Of a stretch of DNA of 64,000 bases, positions 50,129 to 59,783 are shown one piece after another. The position numbers were made by a program, and so were the translations under genes. Position 1 is the stretch's first letter. The number at the start of each line of letters is the position of its first letter. The stretch lies in assembly GCA_017522685.1 (NCBI GenBank), contig JAFWYN010000025.1, positions 1-64,000 on the forward strand. Direction: 5' to 3'. The notes under the pieces are model-generated. The model had not been told where the DNA came from, did no database searches, and worked only from the letters and a program-made list of their open reading frames with translations. This DNA is from Lachnospiraceae bacterium (GTDB taxonomy: Bacteria > Bacillota_A > Clostridia > Lachnospirales > Lachnospiraceae).

Positions 50129-52576
50129 ATGGAACAATATGGAAAACCCAATGTTGACGAATTCATTGTATTTGATTGTAAGAAAAAAGAGTACCGTTAT
50201 CCAATGGGCTCAGGCAACTCAGATGGCAAACCTTTTGGGGAGATTTTAAGAGAGAACGGACTGGCATCAGAGGACACAATCATACAAATAGAGCAAAAGG
50301 TAGAAGAACTTGCAGCTGCTAAAAAGCCGCAGGTTTATTCTGCTGAGTTTTTATTGGGCAACGTGGAATATTTGACTACCTGGTATCGTGTCAGCTTTGC
50401 CAATACCATTCCGGGAGAGTTGGTCAGTATCACATTTGTGGATATTGATGAAGAAGTAGCACTGAAGAATCAATTGCTGAAGAAAACGGAATTTGATGAA
50501 CTCACCGGATTGATGAACCGAAAGAAATTCTGTAAAGTGATTACACCCATCCTTCAGGAAAACAAGGAGGATGCCATTCGGGGAGAATATGCTTTCGTTT
50601 ATTTTGATGTAATACGTTTCAAGGCTATAAATGATTTCTTTGGAATGGAAGAGGGCGATGAGCTGTTACGATATATCGCCAATGTGCTGCAGAAGCTAAT
50701 TGGTCCGGAGGATAAAGCCTGCCGATTGAATGCAGATCGTTTTGCAGTGTTTGTGAAGATGGCGGATGTGCAGCTGGAGAAGCTTGTAAATGATATTCCT
50801 GAACTTATCAGCAAATATGATTTGCCTTTTGAAATTGCTTGTAATATTGGTGTTTATGTGACCTCTGATGAAGAAATTCCCGTGAATATTATGCTGGACC
50901 GTGCCATGTTAGCACAGTCTGCCATTAAGGGAAGTTATGTAAATAAGTTTAATTATTACAATCAGAAGATGCGTGATGAGATGCTTACGGAACAGGAAGT
51001 GGTGGGCATCATGAGTTATGCATTGGCGGACAGACAGTTTGTAGTATTTTATCAGCCCCAGTATGACCATACTACGGGAGCTTTGGTGGGTGCCGAAGCA
51101 TTGGTACGTTGGAAGCATCCGGAGAAGGGATTGATTTCTCCAGGTATTTTCATTCCTATTTTCGAAAAGAACGGATTTATTACCAAGCTGGATTTGTGTG
51201 TATTTGAGGAAGTATGTATATTCTTGCGCAAATGCATAGATAAAAATATGAATGTGGTACCTATTTCCACGAACTTCTCCAGACATGATATTTTTCAACC
51301 GGATTTTATTTCCCGATTGGAAGGAATCCGTGAAAAGTACAATATCCCTGCGGAATATCTGAGAGTGGAGATTACGGAATCCGCTATTACGGGAACAGGC
51401 ATGCAGGCCAATGAAATCGTCAGAAAACTGCATAATTGCGGTTATGTTGTTGAAATGGACGATTTTGGAAGCGGTTATTCTTCCTTGAACGTGTTGAAGG
51501 ATATTGAACTGGATATCATCAAGCTGGACATGCTGTTTTTGTCCAAGGAAAACGAAAATACCAGAGGCGGTACTATTATCAGTTCCGTAGTTCGTATGGC
51601 TAAGTGGCTGGATATGCCCATTATTGCAGAAGGCGTGGAGTCGGTAGAACAAGCGGATTATCTGCGTAGTATCGGATGTAATTATATTCAGGGATATTTG
51701 TATTCCAGACCCTTGCCGGAGGAGTCCTATGAGGAGTTATTGTCAGGAAGCGAAACCGGTTATAAGGTGGCACAGTTCCAGCTGTTAGAAGCATTAGACG
51801 CAAATAATTTCTGGAGTCCCAAATCTCAGGAGACGCTTATTTTCAGTAATTATGTGGGTGGTGCATCCATCTTTGAATATCGAAATGGCCAAGTAGAGGT
51901 TTTGAGGGTAAATCAGAGATATCTGAAAGAATTATCAGATTGTGTGGCAGAGAAGGATATCATTGAAAATGACCCTATGCGATTCTTCGATGAGGAAAAT
52001 AAGAAAATATATACAGACATGCTGGACAGAGCCATTACCACAGGAGAGGAGCAGGAATGCGAGACCTGGCGTAAGATGGAGACTTCACGTTGTGGCGGAG
52101 AATGGTTATGTATCCGTACAAATGTACAGCTGATTGGCAGGAGCGAGGACACCTATCTCTTCTATGCTATGGTACGTAATGTGACCACGGAGAAGAGAGA
52201 GCATACGGAGATGCTGAATACCATTGAGCGCTTCCGTATATTAGCGGAGCAGGCGAAAGTTTATTATTGGGAGTATGTGCTTGATACGAAAGAGATGTAT
52301 CCCTGTGCAAGATGTATTAAGGAGCGAGGACTTCCTGAGGTAATGTATAACTATCCGGAAAGTGCTGTTGAGATGGGGATTATCCCTCCGGAAGCAGCAG
52401 ACGAATACATAGAATTGCACAAGAAGCTTTCCACCGGTATCAAAGAGGCAGAAATCTATGTACCCATGACCAAGGCCAAGCTGATGCATCATTTGAAATA
52501 CAATGTGGTATTTGATGAAGGCGGCAAACCTGTAAAGGCTTATGGTTGTGCAGTTGTGGTAGATGAAGTGAAATAA
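50129..52576 (+). CDS. EAL phosphodiesterase with degenerate GGDEF and PAS domains
   Basis: An 815-residue cytoplasmic protein for c-di-GMP turnover. Residues ~1-120 are PAS-like; residues ~125-275 are a GGDEF domain (FDELTGLMNRKKF) whose active motif is NADRF (201-205), so cyclase activity is probably lost. Residues ~295-540 are an EAL domain with E323-A-L325, the DDFGSGYSSL loop-6 motif and IAEGVES, all needed for phosphodiesterase action. Residues ~560-815 contain two further PAS-like regions (YFLFYAMVRNVT-like end). No membrane helix. It likely hydrolyses c-di-GMP under sensory control. GGAAGGGG precedes the ATG. It is monocistronic, with a terminator after it. Confidence 0.92.
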   Translation: MEQYGKPNVDEFIVFDCKKKEYRYPMGSGNSDGKPFGEILRENGLASEDTIIQIEQKVEELAAAKKPQVYSAEFLLGNVEYLTTWYRVSFANTIPGELVSITFVDIDEEVALKNQLLKKTEFDELTGLMNRKKFCKVITPILQENKEDAIRGEYAFVYFDVIRFKAINDFFGMEEGDELLRYIANVLQKLIGPEDKACRLNADRFAVFVKMADVQLEKLVNDIPELISKYDLPFEIACNIGVYVTSDEEIPVNIMLDRAMLAQSAIKGSYVNKFNYYNQKMRDEMLTEQEVVGIMSYALADRQFVVFYQPQYDHTTGALVGAEALVRWKHPEKGLISPGIFIPIFEKNGFITKLDLCVFEEVCIFLRKCIDKNMNVVPISTNFSRHDIFQPDFISRLEGIREKYNIPAEYLRVEITESAITGTGMQANEIVRKLHNCGYVVEMDDFGSGYSSLNVLKDIELDIIKLDMLFLSKENENTRGGTIISSVVRMAKWLDMPIIAEGVESVEQADYLRSIGCNYIQGYLYSRPLPEESYEELLSGSETGYKVAQFQLLEALDANNFWSPKSQETLIFSNYVGGASIFEYRNGQVEVLRVNQRYLKELSDCVAEKDIIENDPMRFFDEENKKIYTDMLDRAITTGEEQECETWRKMETSRCGGEWLCIRTNVQLIGRSEDTYLFYAMVRNVTTEKREHTEMLNTIERFRILAEQAKVYYWEYVLDTKEMYPCARCIKERGLPEVMYNYPESAVEMGIIPPEAADEYIELHKKLSTGIKEAEIYVPMTKAKLMHHLKYNVVFDEGGKPVKAYGCAVVVDEVK

Positions 52577-52585
52577 TATGATTGG

Positions 52586-52616
52586 AAGAGGACGTTATAA
52601 AGCGTCCTCTTTTCTT
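52586..52616 (+). terminator. Terminator of the EAL gene
   Basis: AAGAGGACG (52586-52594) pairs with CGTCCTCTT (52603-52611), then T-rich. Confidence 0.85.
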
Positions 52617-52698
52617 TTGGGTGGCTTTTCGCAAGGAAAGGCTTTTTTTTCCACATGAAATAAGGTATGATATAAGATAGTAAGTGAAATGGGAAAGG

Positions 52699-52822
52699 AA
52701 TATTATTATAAAAATAATATTATGGAGACCAATGGCGTGGAGCATGTGTGGTACGAGATTAACGGGCGGATCAGGATAACAAGGCTATAAAGAGTGGTTT
52801 GCAAAATTTCGTACGTGCCATT
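52699..52822 (+). other. Structured leader of the DUF5058 operon (unassigned)
   Basis: A hairpin AATATTATT/AATAATATT (52699-52721) is followed by a long-range helix: AATGGC (52731-52736) with GCCATT (52817-52822), and GTACGA (52751-52756) with TCGTAC (52809-52814). The closed ~50 nt contain GGGCGGATCAGGATAACAAG and AAAGAGTGG. AAGGAGG for the first gene starts just after the helix (52826), so folding could affect translation. It does not match a riboswitch class I recall. Confidence 0.45.
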
Positions 52823-52840
52823 TTTAAGGAGGACTAAGAT

Positions 52841-53566
52841 ATGAATTTTTCACCGAACAGCACCTTGCTTTTTGTAGTGGCAGGGAGCGTGATTTTGTTT
52901 GTGCTGGCACAGTCATTTTTCTTTTTGATAAGAGCCTACCGGCGTGCCAAAGAATTGGGGATGGATATGAAGCAGGTAAGGAAGACCATCTGGTCAAGTG
53001 CCCTGTTTACCATTGCACCGGCCGTATCCATTTTGCTGGGAGTGATTACTTTGTCTAAGTTCCTGGGACTTCCTTTGCCCTGGATACGTATGAGTGTCAT
53101 CGGAGCCATTACTTATGAGCTTCCGGCAGCTACATCCACAGCCAAAGCATTTGGAATTTCTTTGTCAGAAACCATTACGGATCCCAAGATTTATTCGGCC
53201 ATTGCTTGGGTAATGACCTTGGGAATCCTGCCCAGTATTATTTTAGTTCCCTTATTGCTTAAGAAGATACAAAAGGGACTTTTAAAGATGAAGAATAAGG
53301 ATGCCAAATGGGGCGATTTGTTCAGTACATCCTTGTTTTTAGGTATGATTGCGGCCTTCTCCGGTATGGTGTTTGCGGATGTAAGAACCGGTCTGAAAGG
53401 CTGGATACCGGTATTCGTGCTAATCTGTTCTGCTGTGGTAATGGGTATTTGCGGTTTGTTAATCAAAAAATGTAAGATGAAGTGGCTGGAAAACTACGCA
53501 CTTCCTATCAGCATGCTTGCGGCTATGATTTTCGCCATGGTGATTACACCGGCGATTTTAGGATAA
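52841..53566 (+). CDS. DUF5058 family membrane protein
   Basis: A 241-residue membrane protein with about six helices and a positively charged loop after helix 1 (YRRAKELGMDMKQVRKTIWS). The LPWIRMSVIGAITYELPAAT segment is a conserved block of the DUF5058 family, known from Clostridia and Fusobacteria but without assigned function. It is followed 12 nt later by a second membrane protein and then by an M20 peptidase, suggesting a two-subunit transporter supplying peptides or N-acyl amino acids to the peptidase. GGAGG lies 8 nt upstream. A structured leader precedes it. Confidence 0.82.
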   Translation: MNFSPNSTLLFVVAGSVILFVLAQSFFFLIRAYRRAKELGMDMKQVRKTIWSSALFTIAPAVSILLGVITLSKFLGLPLPWIRMSVIGAITYELPAATSTAKAFGISLSETITDPKIYSAIAWVMTLGILPSIILVPLLLKKIQKGLLKMKNKDAKWGDLFSTSLFLGMIAAFSGMVFADVRTGLKGWIPVFVLICSAVVMGICGLLIKKCKMKWLENYALPISMLAAMIFAMVITPAILG

Positions 53567-53578
53567 GGGGGTGCGGAT

Positions 53579-54235
53579 ATGAAGAGAAGTTATGAAGAAC
53601 AGACTCATTTTTGGGGCAAACTGTGGACTTGGACCGCAGTGTTTGTGATTTTGTCCGTGCCTGTGATTATTTGTGTGGCTTATGATTGTTGGCCGGGATT
53701 TACACCTGTGTTAAAGGGGCTTTTAGGAGTGGCACCCATTTTCTGGACCGTAGGAGCCATTGAGGTAGTTACTTTTACGCCCATGCTGGGAACGGCCGGC
53801 TCTTATTTGAGCTTTGTGACCGGAAATGTCACCAGTTTGAAGGTGCCGTCCGCTTTGAATGCCATGGAAAGTGCCAAGGTGAAGCCGGGAACGGAAGAAG
53901 GGGAAGTGTATTCCACGATAGCTATCGCCACCAGTTCCATAGTGACTACTGTGATAATTGCGGTAGGAGTATTTTTGCTGGCACAGTTGACACCGATTTT
54001 AAATTCCCCTGTGTTAAAACCAGCTTTTGATAATATTCTGCCCGCTTTGTTCGGCGGACTTGGTGTGGTATATATCAGTAAAAATTGGAAGATCGCCGTA
54101 ACGCCGGTGGTATTTATGGTGATACTGTTTTTGCTGGTTCCGTCTTTGGCAGGCTCTGTTGGAGTACTGGTGCCTGTAGGAGCACTGATATCCATCGGAG
54201 TGGCGAGGATACTGTACAAAAAAGGGATTGTTTAA
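53579..54235 (+). CDS. Membrane protein partner of DUF5058
   Basis: A 218-residue membrane protein with about six helices. The first (WTAVFVILSVPVIICVAY) is followed by the conserved-looking block VGAIEVVTFTPMLGTAGSYL and GNVTSLKVPSALNAME, then three to four glycine-rich helices and a short basic tail. I do not recognise a named family. Its tight linkage to the DUF5058 gene and similar size suggest the two form one complex. AAGGGGGTGCGG serves as ribosome binding site. A 53-nt gap separates it from the peptidase gene. Confidence 0.8.
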   Translation: MKRSYEEQTHFWGKLWTWTAVFVILSVPVIICVAYDCWPGFTPVLKGLLGVAPIFWTVGAIEVVTFTPMLGTAGSYLSFVTGNVTSLKVPSALNAMESAKVKPGTEEGEVYSTIAIATSSIVTTVIIAVGVFLLAQLTPILNSPVLKPAFDNILPALFGGLGVVYISKNWKIAVTPVVFMVILFLLVPSLAGSVGVLVPVGALISIGVARILYKKGIV

Positions 54236-54288
54236 ATACAAAAGAAATATCCTGATACACCCAAGTGGTGCAGGATTGGAGGGATACA

Positions 54289-55731
54289 ATGGGTTACGTG
54301 GTTGGTGGTATGATAGGTTTGTTATTTGTGGCCTTTGTGGCAGTGGTACTGATAAGAGCATATCGTTTTACTCCCTACGAAGAAACAAAACCGATACCTG
54401 AAGAAATTGCTTTGGATCGGGAGAAAATTATTCGGGATATGCAGGCCATGATTCGGTGCAAGACCGTTTCATATCGTGAAGAAGAGTTGGTAGATTGGGA
54501 AGAGTTTGCTAAATTTGAGCAGGTCTTAAAGGATTGCTACCCCTTGGTACATAAGAATTGTAAGTTTGAAAAAATCGGTAAGACAGGGTTGCTGTATCAT
54601 CTGGAAGGTACGGAGCATGATAGCCCTTGTATTTTCATGGCCCATTATGATGTGGTGCCCGTGACAGAAGGCGGCTGGGAGAAGCCGGCCTTTGAAGCAA
54701 TCATAGAGGATGAAGTAATGTGGGGAAGAGGTACCTTGGATACCAAGGGGACTCTTTGCGGCGTGCTGGAGGCCGCAGAACAGCTTCTGGCAGGAGGCTT
54801 TGTACCGAAACAGGATATGTATTTTGCTTTTTCCGGAGAGGAGGAAACCTCAGGCGACAGTTGTCCTTTGATGGTGGAATGGTTTGAGCAAAAGGGCATC
54901 GTACCCGGTATGGTACTGGATGAAGGCGGTGCCGTAGTGGAAAATGTATTCCCGGGAGTAACCGGAGAATGTGCCCTCATAGGAATTGCGGAAAAGGGTA
55001 TGACGGACATAGAGCTGGTGATGGAGGGCAATGGAGGACATGCATCCACACCGCCCACCAGGACTATGCTGGGTCAGCTTTCAGAGGCTGTGGTGAGGAT
55101 TGAAAAACATCCATTTAAAGGACAGTTGACGAAACCGGTAGCGGAGATGTTTGATACGCTTGGACGTTTTTCTGGTTTTGGTTATAAGGTATTGTTTGCG
55201 AATCTGTGGTGTTTCAAACCGGTGCTTAATCTGGTATGTAAGTTGTCCGGCGGAGAGCTGAATGCCATGATGCGTACCACCTGTGCCATTACCAAAATGG
55301 AAGGTTCCAAGGTCTTTAATGTATTACCTCCCAAGGCAAGCGTAGGAATGAATCTGCGCCTGATGGGTACCGATACGGTGGAGTCTGCACAGGAATATAT
55401 CCGAAAAGTGATTAGGAATGATAAGATACAAATCCGTGTGGTTGAGGGTATGAATCCTTCTGCCATATCCCAAACCCAAGGAGATGCCTGGGATTGCTTA
55501 AAGAGCGCTATTCAGGCCACCTGGACGGGGGCTATTGTATCCCCTTATCTGATGATGGCCTGCAGTGATTCCAGACATTATTCACGGATTTCGGATAAGG
55601 TATATCGTTTCTCGGCTATGAAGCTTTCTAAGGAAGAAAGAGCCATGATACATGGCAATAACGAAAGAATACCTTTGGATACCTTGGTAAAGACCGTGGA
55701 GTTTTATATTAGATTGATGAAGGAATGCTAA
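54289..55731 (+). CDS. M20-family metallopeptidase, membrane-anchored
   Basis: A 480-residue M20 (carboxypeptidase/deacylase type) enzyme. Residues 1-25 form a single N-terminal membrane helix ([18 protein letters not shown]). Catalytic and metal motifs are [28 protein letters not shown], and a late [12 protein letters not shown] (His). The dimerisation lid contains [13 protein letters not shown]. The ATG at 54289 follows TTGGAGGG; upstream in-frame GTG codons overlap that site. Relatives include mammalian PM20D1-type and bacterial carboxypeptidases, so hydrolysis of N-acyl amino acids or peptides is plausible. Co-transcribed with the DUF5058 pair, it probably acts on what they transport. Confidence 0.9.
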   Translation: MGYVVGGMIGLLFVAFVAVVLIRAYRFTPYEETKPIPEEIALDREKIIRDMQAMIRCKTVSYREEELVDWEEFAKFEQVLKDCYPLVHKNCKFEKIGKTGLLYHLEGTEHDSPCIFMAHYDVVPVTEGGWEKPAFEAIIEDEVMWGRGTLDTKGTLCGVLEAAEQLLAGGFVPKQDMYFAFSGEEETSGDSCPLMVEWFEQKGIVPGMVLDEGGAVVENVFPGVTGECALIGIAEKGMTDIELVMEGNGGHASTPPTRTMLGQLSEAVVRIEKHPFKGQLTKPVAEMFDTLGRFSGFGYKVLFANLWCFKPVLNLVCKLSGGELNAMMRTTCAITKMEGSKVFNVLPPKASVGMNLRLMGTDTVESAQEYIRKVIRNDKIQIRVVEGMNPSAISQTQGDAWDCLKSAIQATWTGAIVSPYLMMACSDSRHYSRISDKVYRFSAMKLSKEERAMIHGNNERIPLDTLVKTVEFYIRLMKEC

Positions 55732-55737
55732 TAAAGT

Positions 55738-57015
55738 ATGAAGGATAACAGAGACAGATTGATTGCCGCCAAGAAGAAGGCGGCCAGACAGGCAAATAAG
55801 CAAGGCGGAAAGACCGCGGCAGCATCTGCGAATAAAGCACAGGACAAGAAGCCCGCAACCGGGAAACAGAAAAAGGGAAGCAGTATCTGTCCGATTTCCG
55901 AAAAATGTGGCGGCTGTAAGTGGATTGATAAGGAATATGTAGTACAGCTGAAGGAAAAGGAGAAGTGGGTAAAGGGTTTATTGGAGCCTTTTTGCAAGAC
56001 AGAACCCATCATTGGTATGGAACAGCCCACCCATTACCGGAACAAAGTTCATGCTGTATTCGGCGAGGATAGAAAACACAATATCATTTCCGGAATATAT
56101 GAGGAAGGTACTCACAGAATCGTACCCGTGGATAGCTGTTTAATCGAGAATGAAAAGGCGGATGCCATCATTGTGTCCATACGGGAGTTGTTAAAGTCTT
56201 TTAAGATTCGTCCCTATAATGAGGATACCGGTTATGGTCTTTTGCGCCACGTACTGATTCGCACGGGCCAAACAACCGGGCAAATTATGGTGGTGCTGGT
56301 GTTGGCGTCCCCCATTATGCCTTCCAAGAATAATTTTGTAAAGGCCCTTTTGAAGCTGCATCCGGAGATTACCACCATCGTGGTGAATGTCAATAACCGG
56401 GGCACCAGTATGATACTTGGAGATAAGGAACAGGTGATTTACGGCAAGGGATATATCGAGGATGTACTCTGCGGCAAAACCTTCCGCATCTCTCCCAAAT
56501 CCTTCTATCAGGTGAATCCGTTACAGACGGAAAAGCTATATGGTAAGGCATTGGAATTTGCGGATTTACAAGGGAATGAGACAGTGCTTGATGCCTATTG
56601 CGGTACCGGTACCATCGGTATTATCGCCAGTGATAAAGCAGGTAAGGTCATCGGTGTAGAATTAAACGGAGACGCTGTCAAGGATGCCAGAGAGAATGCC
56701 AAGCGCAACAATGTAAAAAATATCCAGTTTTATCAAAACGATGCCGGTAAATTCCTGGTAGAGATGGCAGAACAGGGAGCAAAGGTGGATGTAGTGCTCA
56801 TGGACCCGCCAAGAAGCGGCAGCGATGAAGCATTTTTAAGCTCCGTAGTGAAGATGAAGCCGAAGAAGGTGGTTTATATTTCTTGTAATCCGGAGACTCT
56901 GGCCAGAGATTTGAAGTATCTGACCAAGCGGGGATATAAGGTGAAAAGGGCTGTGGGCTGCGATATGTTCCCGTTTACCAGTCATTGTGAGAGTGTCTGT
57001 TTACTGTCAAGATAA
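55738..57015 (+). CDS. rlmD: 23S rRNA (uracil-C5)-methyltransferase, RlmD/RlmCD type
   Basis: A 425-residue TrmA-family enzyme that makes m5U in 23S rRNA (U1939 and, in Firmicutes RlmCD, also U747). It has a Lys/Ala-rich N-terminal extension (residues 1-45) in place of a TRAM domain, the Fe-S cluster motif C51-x5-C57-x2-C60 (CPISEKCGGC), the SAM-binding DAYCGTGTIGI, DPPRSGSDEAF, and the catalytic Cys in YISCNPETLARDL. The start follows the peptidase stop by 6 nt. Whether it modifies one or two sites cannot be told. A second TrmA paralogue may exist elsewhere. Confidence 0.93.
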   Translation: MKDNRDRLIAAKKKAARQANKQGGKTAAASANKAQDKKPATGKQKKGSSICPISEKCGGCKWIDKEYVVQLKEKEKWVKGLLEPFCKTEPIIGMEQPTHYRNKVHAVFGEDRKHNIISGIYEEGTHRIVPVDSCLIENEKADAIIVSIRELLKSFKIRPYNEDTGYGLLRHVLIRTGQTTGQIMVVLVLASPIMPSKNNFVKALLKLHPEITTIVVNVNNRGTSMILGDKEQVIYGKGYIEDVLCGKTFRISPKSFYQVNPLQTEKLYGKALEFADLQGNETVLDAYCGTGTIGIIASDKAGKVIGVELNGDAVKDARENAKRNNVKNIQFYQNDAGKFLVEMAEQGAKVDVVLMDPPRSGSDEAFLSSVVKMKPKKVVYISCNPETLARDLKYLTKRGYKVKRAVGCDMFPFTSHCESVCLLSR

Positions 57016-57052
57016 TACAAAAAATCAAGAATAAATGGTGTGTGAGGGAAAA

Positions 57053-58657
57053 ATGTACGAATGTAAAAATTGTGGAGGAAAATTAAGATTTAGTATCGAA
57101 GAGCAGAAACTTGTGTGTATTTCATGCGGTTCACAGGAAGCACCGGAGGATTATGTATCGAATACGGATGCGGATGCGGTGCAGTATATGGATGTACGCA
57201 CCTATCATTGTCCACGCTGTGCAGGGGAATTAATTTATGAAGATACGGAAGCAGTAGTATTCTGTCCATACTGTGACAGTTCAACCGTTCTGTCAGATAA
57301 GCTTACCAAGATAGCAAAACCGAGATATATTATACCCTTTGGAATCACCAAAGAAGAGTGTAAAGACGAATATGTCAAAATGATGAAGAAAGCGGTATAT
57401 GCTCCGTCGGAACTCAAAAGCAGAGAGCATATTGACTCTTTTAGAGGAATCTATATGCCTTATTGGTATTATGCTTTTGATATTGAGGGAAAAGCATCTA
57501 TGAGCGAGGCAAAACTTTTCACAGTTTGGACTTCTCATCGTGTGGAAGTGGAATATAAGGCAGAAATGAAAGGGTTTTACCAGGATGCATCCAGTTCCTT
57601 TGCGGATGAACTCAGTGATGCCATTAAACCTTTTGATACAGCATTAAAGAAAGATTTTTCTCCGGCCTATTTAAGTGGTTTTTATGCAGATTGCCCGGAT
57701 ACTGTACCCGAAATTTATACAGGGCGATTGAGAAGCATTGTGGAAGAAGTCGTAGATACGAAAGTCAGAAATGTGGAGGTTTTTTCAAAATATCAAAGCG
57801 AGTATCTTGATACGGGGGTAAATGCCGCAATCCAATTGCAGAAGCCACAGGTTGCTATGCTTCCGGTTTGGTTTTTGTCTTACAAAAAGGGAGAGCGAAT
57901 CGCATATGCCACAATCAATGGACAAACAGGAAGGCTATCCATGGATGTTCCTGTGGATTATAAAAAATTCTTCATTGGAACATCAATTGCATTTGTGTTT
58001 TTGTATTTGCTACTGAATTTGTTTTTGGTAGTAAAACCTACCATACTGATTCTTATCACGGCTTTACTTGCGGTGATTGTACTGGGGGTTTTTAAGTGGG
58101 AAGTTGCCAAGCTTCTTGTGCATGAAAAATCATCCGATGATGCCGGTGTGCAATATGTTATAAAAAAGAAAGACAAAAATAAGCCTAAGTCCAAGTGGAA
58201 AGAGGATGAAGAACTGGAAACATTAATGACGGCAGTACAGGAGCATGACAAGGATAGTAAAATCAATATTTTAAATGTGGTTATTAATATCATACTAGGG
58301 GCAGGTCTGCTATTTAGATGCATTACATTATTATCGAGAGGGACACCGGGGGCTTTTTTGAATCCCTTGGTATTGATTGCTTGTTTAATTATGGGCAGTG
58401 TGGTTTTTACTAAATCTGTCAAGATAAACAGACATTTGCGAAAGGGGTATGGGCATATTGTAGCATTTTTGGCTTTGCTGACGGTTATAGTAATATCATT
58501 AATTAATCCGGTTGATGATATATATTATTATATTGGTGCATTTGCATCCTTAGCGGCAGTGGTGATAAGTTTGGTCGATTTAATCCGTTTATATAATTTA
58601 CTTTCTACACGCCCGCTTCCTCAATTTAAAAGAACAGGGGGTGATGATAATGCATAA
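57053..58657 (+). CDS. TFIIB-type zinc-ribbon membrane protein
   Basis: A 534-residue protein. Residues 1-80 hold two zinc ribbons (CKNCGG with CISCGS; CPRCAG with CPYCDS). Residues ~80-300 are a soluble domain with IIPFGITKEECKDEYVKMMK, YMPYWYYAFDIEG and VAMLPVWFLSYKKGERIAYATI, seen in bacterial TFIIB-type zinc-ribbon proteins. Residues ~310-360 and ~410-520 contain about six membrane helices. The ATG at 57053 follows GTGAGGG. Its 3' end overlaps the TPM-domain gene by about 8-14 nt, a conserved partnership. The molecular role is unknown; an envelope or membrane quality-control function is a guess. Confidence 0.85.
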   Translation: MYECKNCGGKLRFSIEEQKLVCISCGSQEAPEDYVSNTDADAVQYMDVRTYHCPRCAGELIYEDTEAVVFCPYCDSSTVLSDKLTKIAKPRYIIPFGITKEECKDEYVKMMKKAVYAPSELKSREHIDSFRGIYMPYWYYAFDIEGKASMSEAKLFTVWTSHRVEVEYKAEMKGFYQDASSSFADELSDAIKPFDTALKKDFSPAYLSGFYADCPDTVPEIYTGRLRSIVEEVVDTKVRNVEVFSKYQSEYLDTGVNAAIQLQKPQVAMLPVWFLSYKKGERIAYATINGQTGRLSMDVPVDYKKFFIGTSIAFVFLYLLLNLFLVVKPTILILITALLAVIVLGVFKWEVAKLLVHEKSSDDAGVQYVIKKKDKNKPKSKWKEDEELETLMTAVQEHDKDSKINILNVVINIILGAGLLFRCITLLSRGTPGAFLNPLVLIACLIMGSVVFTKSVKINRHLRKGYGHIVAFLALLTVIVISLINPVDDIYYYIGAFASLAAVVISLVDLIRLYNLLSTRPLPQFKRTGGDDNA

Positions 58658-59783
58658 AAGTAGGAGTATTTTCAAATATATTATTTTTTTACTTTGTACG
58701 TTAATTGTTGTCACATCTTATTCAAGTATTGCTTTTGCAAAAGAAGCGGAAGAGAAACGGGAGCAGGAATATTTGGCCAGGATTGAAGACTCTGCTGATT
58801 TGTATAGTGTATCTGAAGAAAAGGCATTAATGAATCGCATACAAGAAATTACGCAGTATTGCAATGTGGGATTGGTCGCTATTAATCAAAATGATAAAGC
58901 GACAACACGGGAATATGCTAAGCAAAAGTGTTATGACATGTTTGGTGAAGAAAGTAGTGTACTTTTCTTAATCGATATGGAGTATCGCGAAATATATATA
59001 TGGTCAATAGGTGCTGCGTACGATAAGGTTAACTCGAAAATGGCCAATATCATTACGGATAATGTGTATTCATACGCCGGCGATGGTGAGTATTTCCAAT
59101 GTGCGGATGTGGCAATGACCCAGATTTATGACTTGCTGGGAGGAAGACCGGTTCCCCAACCCATGAAATATATGTCCAATTTCTTTATAGCAGCGATTTT
59201 GGCTGTGCTATTTAATTATGTGCTTGTTTTGTTTACTTCTAGAAGAGTGGTATCGCCAAAAAGTAAATTAAAAAATGGTGTAGAAGCAAAATTTGAAGTG
59301 GTAAATGTATTGGAAGAAGACGCAGGTAGTGAAGAGGCGGAAGAAAAAACGGCTTTGGAGAAGTTGGTAGAACTTGCAGATGAAGAAGAGAAAATGCGTG
59401 AATCTGTGGAACGCAGACCTGATTATGAAGAGAAAAGGGGTATCACTCGTGGAACATTCCTGGAACCCAACCAAAATACATATTCGGAATTAGAGTCTCT
59501 TTTTGAAGATGAAGATAGTATTTTTGGAGAGAATGGTTTATTTGGCGAATTTCTGAGTGGTGAGTTCGATGATTACCAAGGAGATTATGATTATAGAAGG
59601 CGCAGTTCTTTCGGAAGAAGCTCCTATAGCAGAAGTAGAAGTTCAGGCAGAAACTCAAGCAGAAGTTCTTATAGTGGCAGTAGAAGTTCAGGCAGAAGCT
59701 CAGGTAGAAGCTCCGGTAGAAGTTCAGGCGGTTCAAGCAGAAGTTCCGGCGGAAGAGGTGGCGGTGGCGGACATCGTTTCTAG
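58650..59783 (+). CDS. TPM-domain membrane protein with Ser/Arg/Gly tail
   Basis: A 377-residue protein. Residues ~5-30 form a signal or anchor helix (FKYIIFLLCTLIVVTSYSSIAFA). Residues ~35-170 are a TPM (TPM_phosphatase/YgcG) domain, here LARIEDSADLYSVSEEKALMNRIQEI followed by SVLFLIDMEYREIYIWSIGAAYD, given in parts. A second helix (~residues 178-198) leads to a charged cytoplasmic region and a C-terminal tail of some 60 residues made of SSGRSS-like repeats, then GGRGGGGGHRF. Such Ser/Gly tails are usual for TPM proteins. It overlaps the zinc-ribbon gene and the two probably function together. Start 58644 is also possible. Confidence 0.85.
   Translation: MHKSRSIFKYIIFLLCTLIVVTSYSSIAFAKEAEEKREQEYLARIEDSADLYSVSEEKALMNRIQEITQYCNVGLVAINQNDKATTREYAKQKCYDMFGEESSVLFLIDMEYREIYIWSIGAAYDKVNSKMANIITDNVYSYAGDGEYFQCADVAMTQIYDLLGGRPVPQPMKYMSNFFIAAILAVLFNYVLVLFTSRRVVSPKSKLKNGVEAKFEVVNVLEEDAGSEEAEEKTALEKLVELADEEEKMRESVERRPDYEEKRGITRGTFLEPNQNTYSELESLFEDEDSIFGENGLFGEFLSGEFDDYQGDYDYRRRSSFGRSSYSRSRSSGRNSSRSSYSGSRSSGRSSGRSSGRSSGGSSRSSGGRGGGGGHRF

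Noticed and set aside
52740..52822. T-box reading of the DUF5058 leader (AGAGTGG resembling AGGGTGG)
   Set aside because: The T-box core with ACCGCG is missing, no terminator T run follows, and no specifier-loop arrangement is clear.
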